This document shows, piece after piece, positions 21,901 through 32,909 of a stretch of 64,000 bases of DNA. The DNA comes from Pelecanus crispus. Taxonomy: Eukaryota > Chordata > Aves > Pelecaniformes > Pelecanidae. A model generated the notes under the pieces. That model searched no databases and was not told where the DNA came from. It worked only from the letters and a program-made list of their open reading frames with translations. Made by a program: the position numbers and the translations under genes. The DNA lies in NCBI RefSeq assembly GCF_030463565.1, contig NC_134653.1, positions 32,611,150 through 32,675,149 of the forward strand. The letters run 5' to 3'. Positions within the stretch are counted from its first letter, which is position 1; every line of letters begins with the position of its first letter.

Positions 21901-24900
21901 GACAACAGCTCAGTAATATCTGTGAAGGAGGCAGCTGCTTATCTACCTTTCTTGGAGTTTAATAAAGGTGTATGCCTTTGTGTGTCATTCTTCTGTGACA
22001 GCGGTATCTAGGGCTTCTGCAGGAACAGTTTATAAAATCTTATAAAAGCACAAAGTTCACCAATATGATTACACATGGAGGAATGAATGGCTCAGAGGAT
22101 TCTCTCTTTAAAATTTTTGAGACTTTCATGTCTCCTGTGGTATTAATACAGTAAATGGAGGTGCCATTCTCCCTTCTGACATGGGTTGCCTAGAAAATGG
22201 TGACCTACTGAAAAGAAGCCACATAGAAAACCTAAAGCTTAGGCCCTGTGAAATTACCAGCCCATTCACTCTCTCCAGTGTTTGTATGGAAGAAATATGT
22301 TTACAAATTCACTTTTTCTCTTGTTTAACCGATGGGTTTGATTTAGGCAGTTTAATATGCAGGACTTGGTGAACTGCGGCTTGCTATCTGTTGATAGCTT
22401 CACTTTGGTTTGGGGTAGAGGGAAGCTCTTCTGTATTGCAGTGGATAGGAAAAGCAGGCTGATTGTTGCTGCAGTGTTCTTACAGACAAGCAATATTACC
22501 TTGACAGATGAGGTGACCAACGATGTCCTCTGCTGTGAGGTGATTTACTTGCCTGTCACTTCTTGTCTGCCAATACCTTTGCCAAATGCTGATCCTATGT
22601 CTCATTATTTTAAAAACAATAGTAATGGGAAATATTTCCCAGCACTTCCCTGTACAAGGCATGAATTAGAATTTATTACTGAATTTCCTTTCCATGGAAG
22701 AATGTTGACATGAAAAAGTAAAATAAATCAGTCAATGAGGTAGAATATTGCTGTTAGTAAAATAAAGCTTGGTGCTGGTGAAAAGTCCGAGGAAAATACT
22801 TGATCTGTTTAGTTGTATGGGTTTTGCACTCTTGTTATTTGGCAGGTAAATAGATCCTGTTGATCTAAAGAAAATGCTTGTGTTTTGGTTAGGTACCTGT
22901 TTCTACTGCTACAGACATAGGTGTTAACAAATGTACCTGCTTTGTGTCTATTCACTTTAAGTAATTAAAAAATTGTATATGTTTTGAAACAGTTGAGAAA
23001 GCAAAGAGAAAGGATCAACTTCTTCAGTTTGCCAAGTCTAAACAAGCGCGGACTGACACAGAACTATCAAGCTTGCGACAGGTACAACCCTAATTGTTTT
23101 TCTACTCTGAGATTATGAAGAGACTTTTCAATAACATCAAATCTGCATGGAACACTGTAAAAACGTTAGATCTAGCTATTCCTAATTCAGAAAAAAACAA
23201 ATCAAATTTGCTGTTTCTGCCTTGCTGGGAACTCTACAGAATGTTGATTTTTTTTTTTTTTTTTTTTTTTTTTTGTTAAAATTAAAAACCCATGGTACAA
23301 ATCCTTGTATTTACCTGCACTTTTAGCCTTTTTTGTATAATTATATTTACTCAGTCCTACAATAAGTAAATGCCACCCTCATAGCAGTAAAGTGGGGGCA
23401 CCCTGTTGAGATAACAGTTCGTCAGTACGTGTGTATAACCAGAGCGCGCTGGGCTCGAGAAGTCACGTGAAAGGCAGAGGGAGTGGGGCGTGCTGCCTCT
23501 CACGTGCCCAAGGTGAACTCGCACAGTGTAAAGGGGCATGGTGTACTGAAAGATCTGTTTTTCAAGAGAGACTTAAAAAACTGTTTTCACCTGCACTCAT
23601 TTGAGGTTCTCAAGGCATATTCAATTTTTTTTTATTGCAAATAATTGACTGGTTTGTTATCTTCTACGTTAGTTTTACGAAAAAGCCCCTGCAGCGAAAG
23701 CCAAATACCATGATCGTCATTCCATGTCCTGTAATTCTGCATAACTTTGAACAACATAATAACAATGTATTAAATATCAAAGAACAATAATGATATTGTA
23801 TTTATGGTTCAGTGTGGTTCCGTTTTAGAAGACCACTGCAGTCTTCTAGTAGAAATACTGTTTATTGCCACAAAACATTCTTTTCCTAAATGCGTGCTGA
23901 GATGTCCCCTTAGATTTGGAAGGCTTTGACTATAGTTTGACTACAGGTATTGGTTTATAAAAATGTTTTGAGGATATTTTTGGAAGACAAGCAATGTCTT
24001 AGTACCTGATGACAATGTTCCTGCACTCCAGATTTTCACTAATTTGCATTGCTATCTTTAAACAGATCTATGTAAAACAGCAGCGTGACTTGCAGTTTCT
24101 CCATGTCAGTTTGGAGAGCTCTCAGGAATTAAGGCAAAAGCACGAAAAGGCAGCACATGAAAAGAGGTAAAGTAATTTCTTTTTTCTACCCCCCCCCCCC
24201 CAGTAGTCTGCTCTCGGAGAGACACTTCACTGTTCAGCCACAACTGATATGCTAAAAGAGATGTGGGCTGTGTCAAGATGGCTTTGCTGGGCTCAGCCAC
24301 AAACATCCAGTGAAGTTGTCAGATACTTTTTTAACTTGGTCAGGAGACACCATGAGTATCAGTCACAGAATAAAGCGCTGTACGCAGGCCAGACAGTTAA
24401 TGATTTTTTTAAAAATTGAATAGTCTGGTGGTAGGGGTGTTAATCTGGCCTGCTACTACTTTTGTTTAAAAATGAAAGTTTATTTTGCTTTCAGATTAGG
24501 GAATTGGTGCACACCCTGGAGGTTCAGACAGAATCACCACACTATATAAAACATGAGGAAACTCTCAGACTAATTTTGGAAAGTGTTGTGGTTTAGCCCC
24601 AGCCAGCAACTAAGCACCACACAGCCGCTCACTCATTCCCCCTGCCCCGATGGGATGGGGGAGAGAATCGGAGGAGTAAGAGTGAGAAACACTCCTGGGT
24701 TGAGATAAGAACAGTTTAATAATTGAAATAAAATAAAGTAAAATAATAATAATAACAATATAATAATAATAATAGTAATAATAATATACAAAGCAAGTGA
24801 TGCAAAATGCAATTGCTCACCACCCGCCGACCGATACCCAGACAGTTCCTGAGCAGTGATCGCTGCTCCCTGGCCAACCCCCCCCTAGTTTCTATACTGA

Positions 24901-27900
24901 GCATGACATCATATGGTATGGAATAGCCCTTTGGGCAGTTTGGATCAACTATTCTGGCTGTGCCCCCTCCCAGTTTCTTGTGCACCTGGCAGAGCATGGG
25001 AAGCTGAAAAGCCCTTGACTAGCATAAGCAGTACTCAGCAACAACTAAAAACATCAGCTTGTTATCAACATTCTTCTCCTACTAAATCCAAAACACAGCA
25101 CTATGCCTGCTACTAGGAAGAAAATTAACTCTATCCCAGCCAAAACCAGGACAGAAAGTAACAGCCAAATCTGGTCAGACTTTGGGTTTTGGAAGGATAC
25201 AGCTGCCTGTTGTTATATGAACTACCGCAGAACCATGGCTACAGCCTCTGGTTAATGTATAGCTTTAACCTTGGGTATAATTATGTATGCTCTTTAAATG
25301 CAGTATTTCTGACCGTTTTCTTTATCATGCCATTGTAGCATAGGTATGGCATTCCCTGCCCCTGAAAGTAACAGCGAGACAGACGCGGTTAGGATTGAGG
25401 GCACCCACGGGATATGCGAGGAGTGTGGAACCGCACAAGTTCCAAAAAGTAGGGTAAAAACCACCTCTGAGATGTGTGAAGTAGATAATAGACTGTTACT
25501 GAATGCATCAGACCTGGAGGAAACTACCTCAGCATACTTAAACGGGTGTCAAAAAGTTGTGAAAGTCTTGGCTGTCCTTTCGGAAGAAGAAGAAAAGCAG
25601 GGTGTTGCATCAAGCTCTGATGAGTTAGGCAGCAAAGTATTTTGTGAGGCAAACAACACAAAGCCGTTGAGAAACAGGGAAATTTCTGAGAATGGAGTGG
25701 AAAACAGAGACCAACAAACCTTTGAGCCATCTTTACCTGAATATGGGCATTGGCTTAACGTCAGTTCTTGTGTAGATTTCCAAAGTACTTTGGTCCAGAA
25801 CACCGTCGCATCTGACAAAAATGATAATGCAAATAACACCTGGGAAGAGAGAACTGGAATTCTGTTTGGCCAAAAAAGCAGAGAGACTCCTGTTGCAATT
25901 CACAAGCCTGAATCTGATTCCTGTAGTAATGACTTCATCATAAAAAAAGATGCATGGTGGAAGCCAGTATCAGATCCGGAATGGTTGAAGATTTTCAAAC
26001 CCATAAAAGGAGATGAAAGTATGTGGCATGGAAAAGATTGCAACTGTCTGAAGACTGCACAAGAGATGAAACGTGCCAGCTCAAAAAGGTTATGTGCTTG
26101 TTACATTTAAGAAATAGATAGGTACAAGCTGGAGTTACGTAGAAACTTGGGTGTGCAAGCTCTCAATAATTTATATTCTCTTAAGTGATGTTTAAAGGGA
26201 CTGCTGTTTTAAAATTAGTCTACCAGCTTGAAAAGTAGTAAATTTAAATAAGTTAAAATAGCTCTAAGGTATCATGATTCCGTTTTTATGCATTTATTTT
26301 TTCGCATCTCTTACCACCAAGAGCTGTGTGGGTAGGAGAAGCTGCAATACCACATAACTTGCCAAATAAACTCATTGAGAAAAATGCATATCTAAAAAAT
26401 CTTCTGATTTTTTGAAATCCCAGATATTGCTTGTAAATCTGGTGGACAAAATAGGTTCTGACCAGAGTTGGACTTCCACAGTCATGTCTCTGTAAGGCAA
26501 GAAAGAAACCTAGATTTTCTGTGATGCTTTAGTGACTGTGTTATTTCTGTTGAGAAATCACACGGTGGCTGGGCAAGAATGTAGGACACAGCTCTTACGC
26601 ACAGGCTGCTTTCCTCACTCAGGGCAAGAAAATGAGATGGCAAGATTTAAAGGACAGCAATCTGTCCACTCTCCAGTGCCTCTTTGTTCATGGGACTCAA
26701 TCCCTGTGTTTATAGTGGGGGAGGAGAAAAGGACATGTGGTTGGGGATGAGCAGAATGAGGTTTCTAATGCTGAGAAGTGTTGGAAAAATACTCGGGTGT
26801 CTTCATGGTATTGGAAGGTGTCCGAGGTATAAATGCTGCTTCACATTTATAGAAGTGGTTTTATGCCTGCACAAGCAAGGGCATTCAGAGCTGTGACTTT
26901 CTGTGGATTTGTTGTGTTGGTTCCTGTATTTCCTTTCAAAAAATTGGCTAACTTACCGGCTCTATTTTAGAAGGATTTCTGAAGTTTTACAGAAATTTCA
27001 TAGCTGCCTTTGAGACGGAGAAGGAGGAGCAGCTTTTCAGCTGGTAGTTTGACAACTACAGTAAATGAACAGCTGTTTAAACCTGCTAAGAATTTTAGCC
27101 AGCAAGTCTGCCCAACATCCAAACAAAATTCGTGTTATGGAATGGAAATATCTGAGTAGGGATGCTTTCATTCTGTGTTGCTTTTAAAACAAAAGTATTA
27201 TAGAAATTGTTACTGCAGGGAGACAGACCTGTTTCTGTTTAGAAACAAGGTGAATAGGCAGCTGTTGAAAAAGAATGCTGTCCCAGCACATTCCCACACA
27301 GCTTAGCTGAGCTTCACACTGTGTGGACTCTCTCTAGTTTCCTCTGTCCATAAATCATTAAAAAGATCCATTCCCCTTATGTCTACCCTGACCTTTCTTA
27401 TCTATTCTCCTGGCAGCACAAACGACACGCTGCCATCCCTCCAAATCTCTTGAGGCTGAATCATGAAAACTGCTTTCACTTTTTGTCTTGTCCTTAAGGA
27501 GATTTTGGGGGAGAAGGAACAAATTCAACCCGGGCAATGCAGATAGAGCAGATACCCTTCAGTAAGGGAGGGCTGCTCTGCCCGTTTGGGATTTGCTGCT
27601 GAGCTATCAAGTTTTCTTGATGCCCACATATGGCCCGAGGAGCCCTGCTAATTGGGGATGGATCGACTCAGTGCAGATCCCAGACTGTCTGCTTTCCAGC
27701 CTCTGCTGACTCTGATTTGCCACCGAATAAATTCTCACCCCATAAATGGGAGGGAGGCAGTAGTATTGTAGTCTTCAGTGTGGGCTTCTTGTTAAGACAT
27801 TAACGGCAGAGACCAAACACAACATTCCTTCTGGGACTTGAATCTGGATCCTCCAGTTTTCCATTGCTGGCTTCGTAGTGCTGATGATGTATTTTGTGTG

Positions 27901-30900
27901 TAGGGAAGGGTGATGGCACCTCCCTGTCAGCCCAGCAAATATTTTTGACGTGAGTTCTTGAATTCTGGAACAGCCAAAAAGGCGGCTATTAATGTAGTGA
28001 AATACCTTATCCAACTGCAAGAGTGATTGTGAAATACTGTAGTGCAGGAATCATTTCTGTGTGCTCTGACTTAGTGACTTCATTTATGTTGGATCAACAT
28101 TTGCTGCCTTTGGATTTTTATCTCAATTCTAGTTTTAAAGATGGAGCATCAGCAGTTACTTGTTGAGTGTGCTCCTGCTGGACTAAGCCACCCGTTCCTT
28201 GAGCTGTCTCCCTGCCTCAAAATCAAACCTGTTTTTTCCCCCCTCCCTCCCAACCTGTGTATCCTTCAAAACCAGCTGTGCTCATTGCATTTCCTCGCAT
28301 CCCCTGCTTCTAGGCTGCTACAGCTTGTTCCCTCACATCTCTCCAGAGCCCTGCCTTGTCTGAAGCTCACAAACATGAGCCCTTCTCTCTCAAAAGCCTT
28401 TTGTATCCCGGTGTTTTACAAGAGAAGTGAAATGAGACCCAGCAGACAGTTCTGAGCTGGCATCTCTCAAAAGGGCTTTTTCTTAGATGGAATGTCATTT
28501 AAAAATAAGCCTTTCTGTAACAGTCTTGCCAGGTATGGAATGTGTTGCATCTAAAGAATATTTAATGAAATGTTGTAAATTTGAAGACAGTATTTTCTTT
28601 AAAATATACGTGTTTTTTAATTATTTACCTGATCCAGGCAGTGCTAGCACTGTGCTTCTGTTTTGTTCAGAAGTGTGATGAATACAGAAATGTTTTACTT
28701 AGGGAGATGGCTGCTATTGTGTTTACTTTTTAAAAATGGTATGAAGTGGAAATTAGTAGTTGAAAATGAAATTCACTGCATAGCTTCTAACTGCTAGCAG
28801 AAACCAGGGCGCGTCTTTGTACAGGCTGCAGACAGCACCCAGTGCTGTGTGGAAACGCGGCACAGGGGATGGGTGATCCCAGGGGAAGAGGGCTTAGGTA
28901 GGGTGATGAAGATAGTTTCTAATATGCTACAGCTTTTAGTACTTCTAGTCTTAATTTGTGATTAATTGGTGCTGGAGCTGAGTGAGGGATTTGGTACGTT
29001 TTGATAAAATTGTGATTTAAGGAATTGAAATTGAGAACTGTTCTTCTCTAGGGTAGGCTATAATAAAGTTAACTTTAGTGTGGGAAAGGTGTAAGAGAAA
29101 AGTTTCAATCATTTGACATGCATATTAAGAGCTAAAGACCTTTTGTATAAGGACAAGCTTGGGATGGCTGTAGGTCAGTGTTCAGACAGTAATAATGTGC
29201 TGGGTATGATTTGTTGCTTTAACTGTCATTTAAATTGCTTTTCAGATATTCCTAAATACATGCAGATATACCCAGTGCTAAATTAGTATTTTGTTTTGCT
29301 TTAAAACCTAGGGGAAGGTATATGCCAATAGATCATATGCTTCAACTCCATACTGAAATAGTAGTCATGCAACTGAGGTTTGGGTTTAATCACAGTTTGC
29401 CCGAACAGCACTTTACTGTTTGCTGCTGTATTTAAAAATAAATAAAATAAAGCTGCTTTGGGAAAGCTCTCCTGTGATCTCTGAAGTGAGATGATGACTT
29501 TAAAAGACTGTGAAATTCCCTTGAAAAGTACACCTATGAATATTAATTTGCCTAATGGTTGATTAAAAAAAAAAAAAGGGAGTAGGGTATGAGAGAAGAA
29601 AGAGTACCAGAGTATTGGGAGGAACTAGATACTGCCTTTTGTGTGATCTTTGTAAGTTTAAATAGATACTCAAGCACATGGTAGTGTTAGCTGTTCTTGA
29701 AACTGGTGGAATGTCAAACTGTTATCTTCAGAGGATAAAACTCATCTAATGAAGCTGCTAAACATGGGAACCACTCTGAGGAACAGAGTAATCTCACATG
29801 CTTGATGGTTTTCTTGGCTCAGGGCCCATAATTAAATTTATGTTGTCCCATGATTTTCCTTTGAAAGTTTAAAAAGAATGGTGATGCTGTTTCTGGCAAT
29901 GTCTTAATTTTTTTAACAGTGAAGAAAATGTGGATCTGAATTCTTTTCATATGGATTCTCCCTGTTTGACATCTACCCAGCAAGGAGACAGGCATTCTCA
30001 AAGATGTGAGAAATTCTCTGATGAAGACTTCCCTCTGGAGATCAGTAGCCTTTCAGTGACTAAGCCAACAAACAGGTGCTGCAACGCTACCATGGACCGA
30101 GTCAGTATTTTATTGCAGAACGTACTTCCTTAATTTTAAGAGGAATTGTGACTGATGGTAGGAAAGCAAATGTCTGCTGGCAGGGAAGAACTAGGGACTT
30201 GAGTGACAAGACAGCAGGCTTAAAGCAAAGGTGGTGAAATATTTTTTCAAAATAATTCCTTGTTGTCTCAATATGTCTTGGACAGCATAAGTGAGTTTTC
30301 AAAAGCTTATCTTTTTTTTTTTTTTAAATGAAAGGCTGTAGGATGCTGGCTAATTGGTAATTCCAGTAAAGCACAATATTATGCTTGGACACAGTTATTA
30401 GAAGCTATTGGATACTGTTTCTTTCTTGTTCTGCCTAGTTTTCCCTCTTTCTCATGTCTTTGTATATTCTCCCGTTTATCACTGAGGTACTGCTGTTGTG
30501 TGCACTACATATCCATGCATGTGAAGGTCTGTTAAAAAGCTGACACTAGGAAAGACCTCTGTGTTTGGCAGGAATACCAGCATTTAGACAGAGTCTGGAG
30601 CAGCATTATGTTGTAGTATTTTGAACTGAGACATTTCAAAATGAAAGTGATGGTTCTGGGTATGTTATAATCCTCTGACATATTACGAAAAGATCATAAC
30701 TTTGGCTCACTTTCTGTCTCCTCCAGGACACCAGTTCCCCAATAAGTAAGCTGCAACATGCGTTGGCTGAGTCTCGACAGATGGTTGCTGATCTGGAGCT
30801 TAGCACTCTCCTCCACACGAGCCCTCGCTGCAGCCCAAACAGCAGCATCATTAATACGGTATATATTACTCCACTATGACTAGATTTAGGTGGCCGGGAA

Positions 30901-32650
30901 GAGCGATTGTGAACATCCTCTCACTTAGGCTTGACTTGTGCTACAACATTATAAAGAACATCTTCCTCACGCTTTGCTAAAGAGAAAATTTCTGCATGCC
31001 TTAGCATGATGTACTTGAATTTTTTTATAGGAGTCTTTATGGCTCCTCAGGGTCATGACAGGATTTGACTTTTGCATGTGTCTAAACAGATGGAAGGAAG
31101 AAGTTATTTTGGAGCAAGCTGTATGAGGTCTAGAAAAAAGTGAACGGAAGTATGACTTACATTCAGAACTGGTTTATTGCACTAGGTATATTTGTGGAAA
31201 GGAGGACGGTATAGGAAATAGGCGATATATAGAATAGTTTTGTATATGAATTTAAACCAGAGTCTCAGCTGAAATAAGTTTAGAGTTTTTGTGGGTTAGT
31301 AGTTTTAGTTCCTTCATTGCAGGGTCAGAGAACATACTCAATGGTCAAAGAAAAGAACCTGTATGTAGCTGTCAGGGCAGTTTATTTTATGAGCATGAAC
31401 GCTGACAAGGAGTTTCTGCCTTGAGTATGTGGGCAATAGTAGTTGGAGAAGGGGGCACTTGTTTGTTTTCATAAATGGGCTTCAGAATTTCTACCTTGTT
31501 TGACAAGGAGATTGTACCAGTCATCACTAGAAATGAGTAAACTTGCGCTGGTATGTATCACAAAGGGAGAATTTAGGCTTTTGGTTTTAAAGCAGACTCC
31601 TAATGAGAAGGCTGCATGCTGAAACCTCAGCTTTCTCCTGAAAAGTATTACCTCTCTCTAAAAACGTTGCACCCCTTATATGCTTAGATGAACTTGAACA
31701 GAACAATGTTACCGTAAGTAACAGACAAAGCAATTTTGATAACATTCAGAACCATAAAACCTTAGCTGTGCTGGGACTGACTGAAGTATAAAGGTTGTGT
31801 GCCAGCGTTTGCATAAACTGAAAGGATATTTTGTTCAGAAGTTCATCTGCAGGATTTCATTCAGCGTGAGAGACAGCAGCAGTGTAGTCTTTTGCAAAGA
31901 CTGTCTTGTAGGAGGGATTCCTGAAAAGCTCTCTGCAAAACAGTGCTTGCTTGTGGCTCTTGCCCAGCCCCATCAGCTGTCTGGCTCCTGCTTACTGGTT
32001 GGCACATCACAGCTTGCCTAAACCGGCTGTCCCTTCGTAGCAAGCATGACTCTGCTTTATAACCTGATACTGCATTTTTGAGCTTGGAAATTGGCTTCTC
32101 ATTCAGAATGGTTGCTTTAATAGATAGAAAATAAAGCAGGCTCGTGTTTGCTGGCTGGGGTAGCTTCTGAACCACAGCTGGAGAACTTTGATCTACTTTC
32201 AGAGCAGTTCTGGGCAAAAACTTGTCAAGCGTGTTTTAGTTAATCTATGCAGGCCAACTAATCTGTGCTTAAAACCAGGTTTACCCGAGGCTGTTTTAAA
32301 CTGTGCTTTATATATAAACTGAGAGAGATATATATTTTTTTATATATATATAATCTATGTATAATACATATCAAATAAAACGCTTAGAATTTAATCAGTA
32401 AGAATTTGTACCTGTTGGATTCTGTGCCCTGCTTGGGGGCGGGAAGAGAAGAGGGAATTAAAAAGCGTATCCTTGCTGCTCGCCAGTTTGAACCTGGCAG
32501 CTCTGTAATTTTTATTATCTGAGTTCTTTGATTTCCATGTAGTGTTTTTGCATTACAATATAGACAACAGAACTTGCAGAAGCTCTTCACAGAACCCAGT
32601 TATCTGCTGCGGAAGAAAGAGATGCTAAGCTTCCATTCTTTTCTCTATGA
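18723..32650 (+). CDS. CCDC62: CCDC62, coiled-coil domain-containing protein 62
   Basis: CCDC62 is a testis-rich coiled-coil protein needed for acrosome formation in mouse and reported as an oestrogen-receptor coactivator (ERAP75). Exons that join in phase are 19305-19497, 20110-20276, 21048-21149, 21482-21653, 21739-21840, 22993-23081, 24066-24166, 25339-26088, 29920-30100, 30727-30858 and 32564-32650, giving 691 aa. Human is 684 aa in total. Motifs matching human include IQKQRQEL, ELKDRDRELNAMVAVHQ, IYVKQQ and LAESRQMVADLELSTLL. Residues from exons 2-8 form a long coiled coil. The 750-nt exon encodes a poorly conserved, probably disordered region. Exon 1 is uncertain: an ATG at 18723 opens a frame with three phase-compatible but weak donors (after 18821, 18839, 18899), and its peptide does not resemble the human N-terminus. 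Confidence 0.92.
24584..25153 (-). mobile_element. Solo LTR of an avian endogenous retrovirus, in CCDC62 intron 8
   Basis: A 570-bp LTR fossil bounded by TGTTGTGG and GGACA (TG...CA ends), flanked by a perfect 5-bp target-site duplication GAAAG at 24579-24583 and 25154-25158. A 5-bp duplication fits an ERVL-like (class III) group. The sequence resembles a family abundant in Neoaves whose promoter orientation runs on the minus strand, antisense to CCDC62. No internal retroviral region is present, so it is a solo LTR left by recombination between LTRs. An AAT microsatellite has expanded inside it. Clean ends and duplication suggest a moderate age rather than an ancient insertion. Confidence 0.85.
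24741..24787. repeat. (AAT)n microsatellite inside the LTR
   Basis: About 47 bases of AAT units with a few interruptions lie within the solo LTR, where related copies normally have an A-rich region near the polyadenylation site. It probably grew from that A-rich stretch. Confidence 0.85.
26089..29919 (+). other. CCDC62 intron 9 (3.8 kb), no other feature seen
   Basis: The largest CCDC62 intron lies between a GTTATG donor and a TTTTTTTAACAG acceptor. Reading through the donor gives a stop within eight codons (26108-26110), so intron retention would truncate the protein before its conserved C-terminus. I find no repeat, RNA gene or convincing exon inside. Confidence 0.6.
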
Positions 32651-32769
32651 CGTTCTGTGAGTATGAAGGTGTTTTCAATTTGATTTTTTTTTGGTTGATT
32701 TTTTTGTTTCCCTCTTTATAAATGCATCTGCAATATTAACATAAGTCTGTGGACTTCTGAGAGGACTAT

Positions 32770-32860
32770 GGACATGGTCTAGTGGTGGACTGGGCAGTGT
32801 TAGGTTTATGGTTGGACTCAATGACCTTAAAGGTCTTTTCCAACCTAAATGAGTCTATGA
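32770..32860 (+). mobile_element. CR1 tail within the CCDC62 3' UTR
   Basis: A sense-strand CR1 3' end reading GGACATGGTCTAGTGGTGG through AAAGGTCTTTTCCAACCTAA to GAGTCTATGA. It lies after the CCDC62 stop (32650) and before the AATAAA at 32904-32909, so the mature 3' UTR should contain it. It has the ordinary single-tail CR1 structure, unlike the copies at 48.5 and 61.6 kb. Confidence 0.85.
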
Positions 32861-32903
32861 GCCTGGCACAAGATTCTAAGTGCACTGCTCTGAATGCATT
32901 TCC

Positions 32904-32909
32904 AATAAA
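32904..32909 (+). terminator. CCDC62: CCDC62 polyadenylation signal
   Basis: AATAAA lies 254 nt after the CCDC62 stop codon. It is the first canonical hexamer after the stop and is followed by TGTGAGT-type sequence. Confidence 0.6.

Noticed and set aside
25346-26110. 254-codon frame as a separate gene
   Set aside because: It is CCDC62 exon 9 read through its donor. The upstream acceptor at 25337-25338 and the phase to exons 8 and 10 show that it is internal.
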